Assembly: GCA_013396755.1 (NCBI GenBank)
Contig: VWZF01004740.1
Location: 985,251 to 1,049,250 of the forward strand
Length of the DNA stretch: 64,000 bases
Reading direction: 5' to 3'
Source: Sclerurus mexicanus
Lineage: Eukaryota; Chordata; Aves; Passeriformes; Furnariidae
This document shows, in pieces, positions 50,111-60,553 of the stretch. Made by a program: the position numbers and the translations under genes. Under the pieces are notes generated by a model that searched no databases, was not told the origin of the DNA, and worked only from the letters and a program-made list of their open reading frames with translations. How positions within the stretch are numbered: position 1 is the stretch's first letter; each line of letters begins with the position of its first letter.

Positions 50111-52285
50111 CCTGTGGAGGCTCTCCCTGAACGAGCTGTAAAGCCACTCCAATCCCTCCAAAGCTCCTACAGAGCAGAGCATCACCCTGCAAACCTCCCC
50201 CTCCTCCACGATATGAATCTTAAGGGTGTGTGAAGCTTTCTGTGGTGAAATCAGTACCTTTACCAGCCTGTTAAAGCACCGGGGGTTGGACCAATATTGA
50301 AGCTGCGTCATTACAGGAGCTGCTGGATATGTGCACGAGTCCTTTATTCCCACATCCACTGCGTCATAACCATCCATCAGTATCTCGCTTTAGGTGGTGG
50401 AAAGAGCAGTGTCAGGGCTGTATTTACCAGGCAGCCTTGCAAACACCTCCTGCCCTCTCCATACATGCTGCTGGCAGGAAACCTGCTGGAGTTAAAAGCA
50501 TCTCACCTCACTCTGTCTGGACATGAAAGTATCGTTTTAATTATTGTATTGATTTTCTTATTATGTGTTCTTCTAGCTCACAAATTGTATCCAAACCCAA
50601 TGCAATGTAAAGCATTGAGTTTTAATTTGGGGAAGAATTAGGGTTAATTTGAAGGTGTTAACTGGCTTATGAAATCAGGGCATTTCCCAAGAATCTTGTG
50701 TTTCTGTTTTATGGAGATTAAAAAAAAGAAAAAAAAAGTCACAGCTGCAAAGACAAGCTGGACCCTGTGACCAAAATACATTTTGGTATTTTAAAAAATA
50801 GGGTGCAAAAAAGAATACAACTTTATAATTTCCATAAGCAATCCTTGAAAAAGTTAATTTTAAGTCAGCCTCATGGTGGGATTCCTTGTATTTGAATGTC
50901 AGTACTGCCAATGGCAGTGAGTGAATCATCTTGGACTTTACCTGTTTGTTATTATTTGTGAACTGTAAATGGAGAGGAATTGTTGTTTTTTGCTTTCTTT
51001 CATTACAAGTTGAAATGAGACTTGAAGCTGATGATACCTGTGTCCCTACCCAGCAATGCCGTGTGAGGAGCTTTGCCCCTGAGCTTTTGCATTCCTGACT
51101 GCCCAGGGATCACCAGTGCTGGATGGCACCATGCCCTGTGTTTAGGACCTCTGGTGCAGCCTGTGGATTCAAACCTGCTGGAAAATGTTGGTGTCCTTGC
51201 ATATGATCGCAGGCAAAGTCTTATGCCCACAACCGTTACCACAAATGCAATACCTGGGTTTAACTGGTCCTCATCCTGACAGATCTCAAACATGTGCCCA
51301 GAGGCTCTTCTGGGTAAGGTGGCTCTTCAGTGCTTCAGCTTTCAGCTGTGCCATGGGGCAGACAGGAGGGAAAACTCCTAGAGCTGGAAAAGAGAAAGAA
51401 CAAATTATCACAGTAATGAAGGTTCTTCTGTGGGGACAGAGCGTGAGGTCCCTATGCCCCATGACTCTTCACAAGCAGTTAATTTGTTTTTGTGTCAGAC
51501 TGTCTTTTAGCTGAAGCTTTTAGCTTTGCTCTCCCTCATTTTACCCATGGGTGTCTCTTTATAGAGCAATTTGTACCCCAATTCAGTTGTAATCTGCAGG
51601 AAGGTCTTCTAATCTCTTTGCAGTAAGCTGTTTTTATTATTATTATTATTTTTTTTTGGCGTTGGATTTAGTTTGAGTTTCACTTTCTTAAAGAGAACAA
51701 AGCATGGTTATATCTCCTGAGGTTTCACTGTTGTTCTGTGTGGTTGTGCCAGTCCAGCAAACAGCCCTCCCCAGCTGGGCCCTGGGCTTGGTTGCCTTTA
51801 TTTTTGGCAGCTGCATCATTTCAATCAATTTTTGTTGGCCTGTCATTGCTTAGTAACTCCCTTTCACCCTGTTCTTCCCCTTCTCTCTTCTAAGTGATGG
51901 ACTTGCCCTCTCTGCTTTTCTCCTTACTTATGACTTGCTCACTGTATTTGCTGTTGGTGCTACAAAAGACACTACCCTGATTTAAAGACCTGGTGTGTTG
52001 AGGGCTGGTGGGAATTCACAACTCTGAGGAGTTTCCAGTCTCAGGCATAAGTATGGGAGGACATGAAGCAGCAAGGGTAAGGCTGGGGTAGTTGGTCAGT
52101 CAGACTTCATTGGGCACAGTCTTTCCAAAGTGCTCCTCCTCTTCACCCCACTGAAGCTGGAATTGTGATTCCCACAGATTTCCATGACAACATAGTTAAA
52201 AAGCTCTTTTTTCCATTAATAACTTACAATCTGAGTTAGGCAAAAACCTTCTGTGCTGTTTGTTTCTGTATTCAAGCCAGGGACC
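50111..52285. other. Unique DNA, no gene seen
   Basis: No domain-bearing frame. A (TTA)n plus T run lies at 51631-51657. Frames of up to 114 codons at 50297-50641 overlap in two frames and are not recognised. Confidence 0.5.
51631..51657. repeat. (TTA)n / T-rich microsatellite
   Basis: TTTTTATTATTATTATTATT is followed by nine or more T. Confidence 0.85.
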
Positions 52286-52710
52286 TGTAGAATCACAGAA
52301 TGGTTTGGGTTGGAAGGGAACTTAAAGATCATCTTGCTCCAACCCCTTGCCATGGGCAGGGACACCTTCTTCTAGACCAGGTTGCTCAGAGCATCTTCCA
52401 GCCTGGCCTTGAATATCTTTTCTAGACAACCTGTGCCAGGGCATCACCACCCTCATAGGAAAGATCTTTCTCCTAATATCTCATCTAAACCTACTCTCTT
52501 TTACTTAGAATCCATTCCCCCTTGTCCTGTCACTATATGCAGTCGTAAAAAGTCCCTCTCAGTCTTTCTTGTAGGCTTCCTCCAGGTACTGGGATGCTGC
52601 GATTAGGTCACCCCAAAGCCTTCTCTATTCCAGGCTGAAGAATCCCGATTCTCTCTTAGGAGAGGTGTTCCATCCCTCTAACCATCCTGGTGACTCACCC
52701 CTGGACTCTC
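52286..52710 (-). mobile_element. CR1 LINE 3' portion, antisense (about 425 bp)
   Basis: One of the two longest CR1 copies here. The plus strand begins TGTAGAAT CACAGAAT, then GGTTTGGGTTGGAAGGGAAC, TTAAAGATCATC, CCATGGGCAGGGACACCTTC, TAGACCAGGTTGCTCAGAGC, and CAACCTGTGCCAGGGCATCA. It continues with CATTCCCCCTTGTCCTGTCA, GTAAAAAGTCCCTCTCAG, CAGGCTGAAGAATCCCGATT and ends near CACCCCTGGACTCTC. The order matches the reverse complement of a CR1 3' region. Indels and stops show it is not functional. Its left edge (the element's 3' end) is sharp, its right edge (5' truncation) approximate. Confidence 0.95.
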
Positions 52711-52789
52711 ATACGCACGATCTGAGATAAAAATTCTAGTGATTTTATACACTCCTGGAGGAATATCCTGCCCCCAGATATTTCTGTGG

Positions 52790-53165
52790 AGATCCACGGG
52801 TACGAAAACACGGGATATCGGGTTGGGATGACACAGTCACATCGCGCGCTGGAGGAGAAGGAGCGGCCGGGCTCGGTGCTGCCGTTCCGCGCACGAACAG
52901 CAGAGGGCGCAGCAGGGCCCGGCCCAGGGAGAGGAAAAGGGCTGGAAACGGGAAAAAAAGGCAGGGAATAACAGCTTTTATGTACTTTATGGCACACAGA
53001 GGGAAATACAGCCAGCCAGACAGAGCCGGCTGCAGTGCGGTAAACACACCGGTTGTGGTTTTAACTCACAGAAAAACGCTGTGCTCCAGATGATAATCCC
53101 CTCCGAACCATTCATGGGTCCGTTGTCATTGGGAACGTATCGGAAATGATACCGACACTGCACAA
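52790..53165. promoter_or_regulatory. Small CpG-rich island
   Basis: The core at 52795-52930 holds roughly 18 CpGs in about 135 bases, in contrast to the CpG-poor surroundings, and is GC-rich (GCGGCCGGGCTCGG, TTCCGCGCACG). CpGs continue less densely to about 53160. No TATA box or convincing coding exon accompanies it. It could be an orphan CpG island (promoter of an unseen transcript), a boundary element, or a CpG-rich repeat I do not recognise. Confidence 0.5.
52897..52910 (+). promoter_or_regulatory. Strong CTCF-type motif
   Basis: ACAGCAGAGGGCGC matches the CTCF core consensus CCASYAGRKGGCRS at 13 of 14 positions (only the first base differs). It lies in the middle of the CpG-rich island. 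Such sites often mark insulators or loop anchors. Occupancy cannot be inferred from sequence alone. Confidence 0.6.
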
Positions 53166-54379
53166 GGGGTGTTCTGAGCATAAGCAGGACTATGCCACAC
53201 TGAATGGACTTTAATTTCCCTGGGGCTGTATTTTTTTTCTGGTGAGCTGTTGTGCACTTCTCTGTGTCCCTTGCAGCGGGATATTAATTAACATCGCTGG
53301 GTCTGTGCGTGTAACGACAGGGACTCCAGAGGATGGGAATGGTTTGATTTGCATGTGTATGAATTTCTGATTGCTAGCGGCATTCCCGTGATGTATCAGT
53401 TGTAACTGGTGTTTGCAAGCTCTGAAAGCAGATGAAGGCTGTGATAAGCGTGGCTCCCTCTGAGGATGTGCCTGGTTGTCCCCCGATCCTTCGGGAAGTG
53501 ACTGCTCTGCAGAGACTCACTGGTGGCTCTTGCAGAAAAGAATCCCTTGTCCCTACTGCTGGTTTCCACTTCTTCTCTGGCTGCAGTACCTGTAAAACAC
53601 ATCCTCAAACGAGACTGGCTGGAAAGTAGCCCAGCAAGGATAAGAAATTATCCTCTTTGAGCTGGAGCAATTTCTCAGCTTGGTTCATCACAGAACTGCA
53701 GAGATGCCAGCGCAGTCGTGGCACAGGAGAAACAAGAAAGCCAGGATGGAGAAGGGGATGTGGCTGTTAGCTGTGATTTAAATGCACAGTGAGCCCTGGG
53801 CCAAGTGCCTTTTACCAAGCTGGTGCTGAGCAAAGCTTGTTCTGAATTAGAATTTATGCTAAGAAAAAAAGTGGTTATCATCCCTGGAAATATAAAAGTC
53901 CCCGTTCGGCAGTTTCCCACAGTGTGAAAGAAATACAGTTTAGAAAGAACTATTTTTGCTTTGAAATCTTCCAAAGGAAGTTGAGCCCAAACCTGCACCT
54001 CACAGGGCTGGGAGATGTGAGTACTTAGCCAGAGCTGCAGGGCTAAGGCCAGCCCTCTCACACCACAGGAGCCTGGAAAACCTGGGAGGAGAGTTAATTA
54101 ACCATCTAGCACACAGGAATGATCTTGGTGCTGGGGGGAAAAAAGGCTGCTAAATAAAGGGAGCTGGTCAAGAGGAATTAGGGAATTAGGCTTGTCAGTG
54201 GAGCAGAGCAGGCAGGTCTGCAGCTGAAAAGCACCAAAGTGCAAGGAGGAGAGTGTTTTCCTGAGGTCCTTGTGGAGTTTGATGAAGGTGTTCCAGGAGG
54301 TGGGACACAGCACTGATGTTCTGCTGTGTGTCAGAGGTGATAGGAAGCAGTGACACTGAGTTAAGGGCTTGCCACAGAT
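53166..54379. other. Unique DNA, no gene seen
   Basis: Moderate GC with no recognised repeat. The segment 53255-53330 contains ATATTAATTAACATCGCTGG with several CpGs and may belong functionally with the island. A 128-codon minus-strand frame (53675-54061) has no recognisable domain. Confidence 0.5.
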
Positions 54380-54469
54380 GAATCATAAAATAGTTTGGTT
54401 TGCAAGGCACCTTAATGATCATCTCATTTCAACCCCTTGCTAGGGGCAGGGACACCTTCTCCTAGACTA
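54380..54469 (-). mobile_element. CR1 LINE 3' end fragment, antisense
   Basis: The plus strand reads AATCATAAAATAGTTTGGTT, CTTAATGATCATC, TTTCAACCCCTTGC and AGGGGCAGGGACACCTTCTC ending in CTAGACTAG. It is a short, more diverged copy of the same 3' end as at 52286. It stops at about 90 bases. Confidence 0.88.
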
Positions 54470-57400
54470 GAAAAAAGAAATTCATGTCATATTCTTAAAA
54501 TATGGTACAAAATCAGTGAAAAGGAAAAAAAGAGTAAAGTACAATTAAGCAATTTGGTGGAGTTTTAGAATGGAGAAAAATAACTTCTCTTTATTTGAAG
54601 TGTTAAAATGGAGCAGAAAGTCTGGAAGACTTTTTCCATGACTATCAAAGCATGACAGAAAGCCCAGATTCCTTATTGTTTCCTTGGTTGCAGGTGTGAA
54701 TTGCCAAAGTCAACTAAGACTGTGGGGCATAAAGATTACATTAAGATTAAAACCCAACTAAATACTTACTGACATCATCAGGTCCCTTTGGAAAGCCTCA
54801 CTGGCTGCAGAATGTGTATGTTGTATCTGTGCTTGCCTATAATGAATTATTTTATCAGTACAAGCAGAAGCCACACTATGTATTCTCACACAGTGTTTGA
54901 GGCTGCTGTTCTGAGCTTCTGTCCCACCTGGGCATGGGTGGCAGCCAGGTGGCTGAACTGGAGTTTGGGGAAGTCAGCCAGTATGAGATGAGCCCAAATG
55001 AGCACGGATTTGAAAACGTGGGGAATTATTTCCTGCTACAGAACATGGGAGGTCTCAGGTGCTGTGAAAGTCCCCTTCAGATCACCACATACTTGTGATA
55101 TTCAAGACTGAGACTGGAGTGATGCCCCCGTTTTTTAAAAGCCTCCTGTGCTTTAGAGGATGAAAATATTTGTGGGGTAAGAACGCGTCACAGATCCTCT
55201 TTGCTTTGTCCATGTTCCTGTGTGCGGTATTTTTGCACTTTGAAACAATGAAAGTTCACAAGAGAAATGTTCAATTAAGTGTTAAACACCCTCATCAATT
55301 CAGGGATCATTTCCAAATCTGATGGATGAGTTCAAAATCTTCAATTCATTCTAACCATCAGGCGGAAAAACAGTTGAACTCCGGAGGAGAAAAGAGCAGA
55401 TAAATGCTGAAATGAACTTGCATATCTTTAAGAGGTACAGTGCACTGGAGACAGTGAGTTATGAACATGAAAACTTCCCAAGTGTGTACTGTAAGCAGAA
55501 TAATAATGGGCAAGGTCTTAAGCTGAGGGTTTTCTTTCTCTGACTTAATTTTGATCCAGGTTTAAAAGGCACAGCATTGGTTTCTGTGTACACATGGAGA
55601 GAGTCTCATACCATGCACAATTAAATTATTTCCCATGACAGTAAAAAAAAAACAAAACCCAAGGAAAACACTATTAAAACCAAGAAGTTAAAAAGCATGC
55701 AAATAGTAAATTGAAGAGGAAAAGCTGAAAGAGGACTTTGTGAATTCTTGGCTGAGTAATTTTTAGAGTTCTCAAAACTAATGCCATTTTTATGTTAGTT
55801 TATTTGGATAGTTAGGATATATTTTTGATTTTTAATCTGTTTCTCACAGATGCATCCAATGGATTCATGCTGTAGAAACTTCTAAGAGAGTTTTGAATTA
55901 ATGCAATGGGTAAGCCACTGAAAAGTGGATAGAAACAAATATTCATGTGTTATAATGGTATGATTCTGTTTTGTGTCAGCAGTGCTCTTAAATTCACAGT
56001 TTCTGTATTTTATTAAAAATAGCTTATGTAACATGAAAAAAAACCATAATGGAAAATATTTTTCTGAATCCTGTCACAGTTTCCTGTAATTCTGCGTTTT
56101 GTATGAACAGACTCAACTGTATTTCCACTAGATTTTTAGACTGGGCTTCCATTCAAAACTACACTTTGAAGATGATGAAGTATGAATTAAAAGAAAACAA
56201 AACAAAAAACCCCCAGCAGTGGGTGCACTGATAGCAATGGAACAATCTTATTGCCCGATAATACCCATCCTGTTACTTTTCAGAATATCCAGTTTCCGTA
56301 GCTGAACTATTTCCATTGTTATGAAGTCATGTGACATGGCATAAGTGAGCTATTCAAGGCAGAACAGAGGTCAGTATGTTTGTTTAAACAATTTAAATAA
56401 TAATAATTTTAATATAAAAATGTCTCTTGGTTGCTGAATGGATTCCCATGAAGAGAGTATCCATACTGTGCTTAGGGTTATATAAAAAAGGCCAGGAAAT
56501 ATCAAGTGACATATCCAGGTTGATTCAGGGAGCTGGTAAAGGACCTGTGAACTGAGCCTAAATTTGGTGAGTCTCAGGGTGCAGGTCCATAATGCACCTG
56601 AGCTGCTAAAGCTGTGGAGCCAGCTGGAAAAGGAGGTCTCGTTTCCCCTCACTCGCTCCCCTCTGCCAACACTGGTGCTTGTTGACCGTTCACTGAGCCA
56701 TTTCAGGGACTCCAACAACCTGAAAACCCAACTCACTCCTCCTCCTAAGAGTGGGGGAAAGGGGCAAAGGCAAGACCACAGGGTTGTCATCACTGTCTCC
56801 GACTGTGTCTTGTTGAATTGTTGCAAAGATCTGATGATGTTGAGTGATCCCGTACCAGCACCAAAGACCCAGAGGTGTGAGCACTAACAGAGATCCTACT
56901 CTGCTTCCCACCACCACTACTCTCCTTATTCTGGTCTGTTTGGGCCTTGCACGCTTCCAGCACAGCTGCTTGGGTTTCACCCTTAAATCCGTACAATACA
57001 CCAACAGTGAAATGCAGTGAACTGAATTTCTCCTCAGCAGCAAGGTGCTGTGAAATAAATGAATTGTGGGTACTTGCAAGTAACTGCAGGTGGCAGAAAA
57101 TGGCATTCATGGGATGTATGTAACACTTCCTATCACTTGTCAGCCCTTTAAAATAGCAAACTTCACTAGTCGACCCAAATGTAAGTACTAAAAATAAACA
57201 GATCAGCAACGCTGTGCTTGGTTTTTACAGAATAAAAGGCTTCCGTTATTTTCAGAGCCCGATTTTTTTCGTTTCCCTTAATACGCTGACCTTTCTTTAC
57301 TGGCCTGCTTATTAGTAACACTTACTTTTGGGAGATTGTAGTGTTGCTGAAAGCACAGAAAATACAATTCCTCTAGCAATTAATCCTTGTCTTGATGCTA

Positions 57401-58256
57401 CCTCCACAGTACAATGCCTCTCTCTTTTACTCCTGGCTTTTTTTCTTTCTCTTTTTCATCCCCTCTGTTTACCCCAATGTAGCCACTCCACGAGGTAATT
57501 CCTTTTGTGGACAAGCTTGCTGCAAACTATCTCCTATTTACACTGCCCGCAATTTTCAATTAAAGACAAGAACTTAACTTTAGTGGAGGGTCCTATAGAA
57601 GCCACAGAGTCTGGCATTTGGGAACTTAGATTTGCTTTCCCAGCTTGAGACTTTGAAGTTGGGAAGCTTGAGAGAGTGCCTGGAGGAGGTGGTGAAGTGT
57701 CTTTCACATAAGAGCTTTAAAGCAGAAAACATGTTAACCCAAGTGCTCCGAGGCCAGGGAAAAACAAAAGGTAAGAAAACAAATTTCATGCAGGAATGAT
57801 GTGTAGGCTTGGTAGCCAGGAACATGATTTAAGGAAAACAAGTTGCTGAATTACCCTTTGTACAGTATAATAATGTCAGCAACATAAAAACTGGTCTTCT
57901 TCTAAAGAATATCTCTGAGGTGTCCAGTCTAAACCAATTAGGCTTTAAGCAGAAGACTGTGAAATGCCGCTTAACATGCTGGTTTTAAGCTTATAAGAAA
58001 CATCTGTAGGGAGAAGGAACTGTAAGTTTTTTGTTTGCTAAGACACACGAGAAATTATTGTCAGACAATGAGAAGGATTTCATAGTATAAAGTCCCCCTT
58101 TCAGTTTCTCATTTATCTCTGTGTACATTTGAATAGTTTAGTAGACTGCAAATCAACTTTTTATTTAAAAGGTGGCTTGTGCTATTTATTTTGTCTGTAC
58201 TTATCACACTATAACATAAACAATCCGTGAAGATTTTCTGACTATATGAAGTAGTA
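54470..58256. other. Unique DNA, no gene seen
   Basis: About 3.8 kb, mostly AT-rich. An octamer ATGCAAAT lies at 55697-55704, and a weaker CTCF-like word (CAGCCAGGTGGCTG) at 54942-54955. Between 56371 and 57209 several frames of 100-150 codons overlap on both strands. None carries a domain I recognise. Confidence 0.5.
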
Positions 58257-58287
58257 TGTGTGTGTGTGTATATATATATATGTGTGT
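58257..58287. repeat. (TG)n(TA)n compound microsatellite
   Basis: About six TG units, about six TA units and three more TG units form a compound dinucleotide tract with Z-DNA and cruciform potential. Confidence 0.95.
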
Positions 58288-60312
58288 CTTGTAGTGGACA
58301 GGAAACAATCCTGAGTACTTTTGGTCCTGTCAGGCCCCTGTTATGCACATGCACAGCCATAGAGCAGCTATATCTAAAACAGCCTTTTTTCAATTTATCT
58401 GCCAGCTAATCAAACTTTAAAACCCCTACACACTGTCTGATAATAAGAATTAAATCATGTAATAACCAATGGATAAATATATTAGTTGAATACATATGCA
58501 ATGCTTTTTTAAACAAAATTTTATCATTATTTTGAAGCATCCAAGAAGAACAGGGTCTGAAAAGTTTTAAATCTGAATTATCTTAACTACTTCTGACAAG
58601 TTTACACATGAGAGACATCGAGACTGTGTGTACTACTTGCAACTTTGAGTTCCGTCCTGGCTTTCTGTTTGAAAGGTTCCAGCCAAAGTTAAATCAACCC
58701 ACCCTTTGCTGATTTCCAACATCAGACATGTCCTCAGCTTTTTTTTTTTTTTAAAAAAAAAAACCCTTGCTTTCAGACTGACTTTCTCCCAATTGAAATT
58801 CAGTCCCTGAATGGTTGGTTTTTTCCTTACTTCTAAACGTTGATAAAAAAGGGTTTTCTTCACTCCCTCAATTTGATGTGACAGGGCCCTGACATGAATA
58901 ATGGACGTATTTCTTTCACAGGCAAATCAACTTAATTTAGCATGCTTTTATACTTTCAATAGCAAAGCCACAAGCCTGTAAATTCCATGAGATCCTTTAG
59001 GTTTGCAGAAATCTTTAGAATTAGCAGAAAATGTATAAAGTAAACAGCACTTATTTTGTCAAAATACTTGAATAACTTTTATACAGGAGTTAGAGATGAA
59101 TATATCACTGCCTAATCAGATTGTGATTTACATGCAGTTGAGGATGGGCTGCCCGGGCTCAGCCTGCCCTTTTGCTAAGGGAGAAAAGAAGGCTAGAAGG
59201 ACTAAATCATCACAAACATTAAATAGAATTAAAATTCCAAACTCTCTTCTGAAGGCGAAGGAGGAAAGTGGAATTTGAAGAAGAGGTTTATGCAACAGAG
59301 GTTATGTCAGGAGAACCCCATTCTCTGCCCATCTCTCTGGACAATTGCTGTTGAAGTATTTGCTGCTTTGCACAGGGTCCTACTGCTTGAGAAATGAGGA
59401 TAGAAAAAGAGTATTATTTACTATTTACACAGGAGAAAGAGCGACCAAAACAATCCGCCAGCTTTAGAAAATATCCTGTGTCTGTGCAGCCACGTGCACT
59501 GACAGGTGTTGTTCTAGGCAGGTCAAACCTGGTGCCCTGCATTGCTGTCACTGTCATTGTTTCATGTGCAGCAGCTCCATCTCTGTCTCCAGACACGCTG
59601 GAAAAGGTGTGTTAAAGTGTTGCTGTAAGATTTGCTTTCTGTTGAACATGCAGCAAAACCCCTCTTTGAAGCTTCAAGGAGCAACCCCTTAGTTATATGG
59701 TTTCAGGATGGACCAGGACTGACTGGTACCTCCCTTTTGACCTGCTATAAATCTTATGTGAAGCCAACAAATGCAAGGGTGAGCTCTGCTCTTTTCCCCC
59801 ACAGAAATCCAAGGACTGGGAATGAGGGTGACTTACTCAGCTTGCCCTTTTCACCATTAGGACTCATGTCCCAGCTCTGCTGCTGGTAGAAAGCAGCCTG
59901 GTAACACTATCAAAGGAAAATAGAGGTTAATTCTATTGTCATTACTTATTATTGTAACATCAGGCAGCTGTAACAGCTCATTCATTAAAATATCCTCATA
60001 GTGTTGATAGTGTATCAGTCAGTAGTAAATAGGTTAGCTCAAGGTGTACAAACTCTACTGCTAAAAATCATTCTGCTTGCATAACAGGGAGTTAAAAAAA
60101 CTCCTTCCCTTTCTTTGTAGTATTACATAAATAAAATAGAAGCTAGTTTAAAAAAGGATCTTCTCAAATGAAATGCTACTTGACTCTAAGCCATCATACT
60201 GGGTAAGAAAAAAAACCAGCCCATCCAGATGTTCTGCTGCATTCAACCTTGCTTTGCTAGATGCAATCAAGTTCCGTGGTTAACGGGATCCCACATACCT
60301 CCAGGTCTGTCT
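58288..60312. other. Unique AT-rich DNA, no gene seen
   Basis: No recognised repeat apart from T14A11 at 58739-58763. Frames are short. A 73-codon plus-strand frame at 59394-59615 is opposed by one on the minus strand. Confidence 0.5.
58739..58763. repeat. T14A11 homopolymer junction
   Basis: A run of 14 T passes directly into 11 A, a self-complementary AT tract able to extrude as a hairpin. Confidence 0.9.
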
Positions 60313-60553
60313 GTAATAAGTAGTTAATCAGCCAATTAGGGGAACCAACAATTACAAATTGGGAAGAAGAGAAAAAGGAAAGAAGAAGGGGAATGAGTCA
60401 AGGTAGGCTGCAATCCCTTTGAAAAGGTTTCTAACATTAACTCCTAAAGAATTATGTTCTATCGTACCTTGACTGATTTGTTTTCCCCCTTGCTCCCCCT
60501 TCCCCTTTTCCTACTCATTGGGTCAGTTAATTGGCTGATTAACTAGCAATTAC
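60313..60553. repeat. 241-bp imperfect inverted repeat with homeodomain-type sites
   Basis: The left arm is 60313-60405 and the right arm 60465-60553, around a 59-base spacer. An 18-base exact match in inverse orientation (TAGTTAATCAGCCAATTA at 60321-60338 against 60528-60545) marks the outer part. A 10-base match (AGTCAAGGTA at 60396-60405 against 60465-60474) marks the inner end. Between them both arms carry a purine-rich stretch on the same inverted sense (GGAAGAAGAG... and AGGAAAAGGGGAAGGGGG), only loosely alignable. It could be a decayed MITE-like DNA transposon, a hairpin RNA precursor, or a symmetric enhancer with paired TTAAT/CCAATTA sites. Confidence 0.7.

Noticed and set aside
56371..57209. 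Cluster of 107-151 codon frames on both strands
   Set aside because: Frames overlap on opposite strands without any recognisable domain or splice support. A protein search could overturn this, but nothing in the sequence supports a gene.
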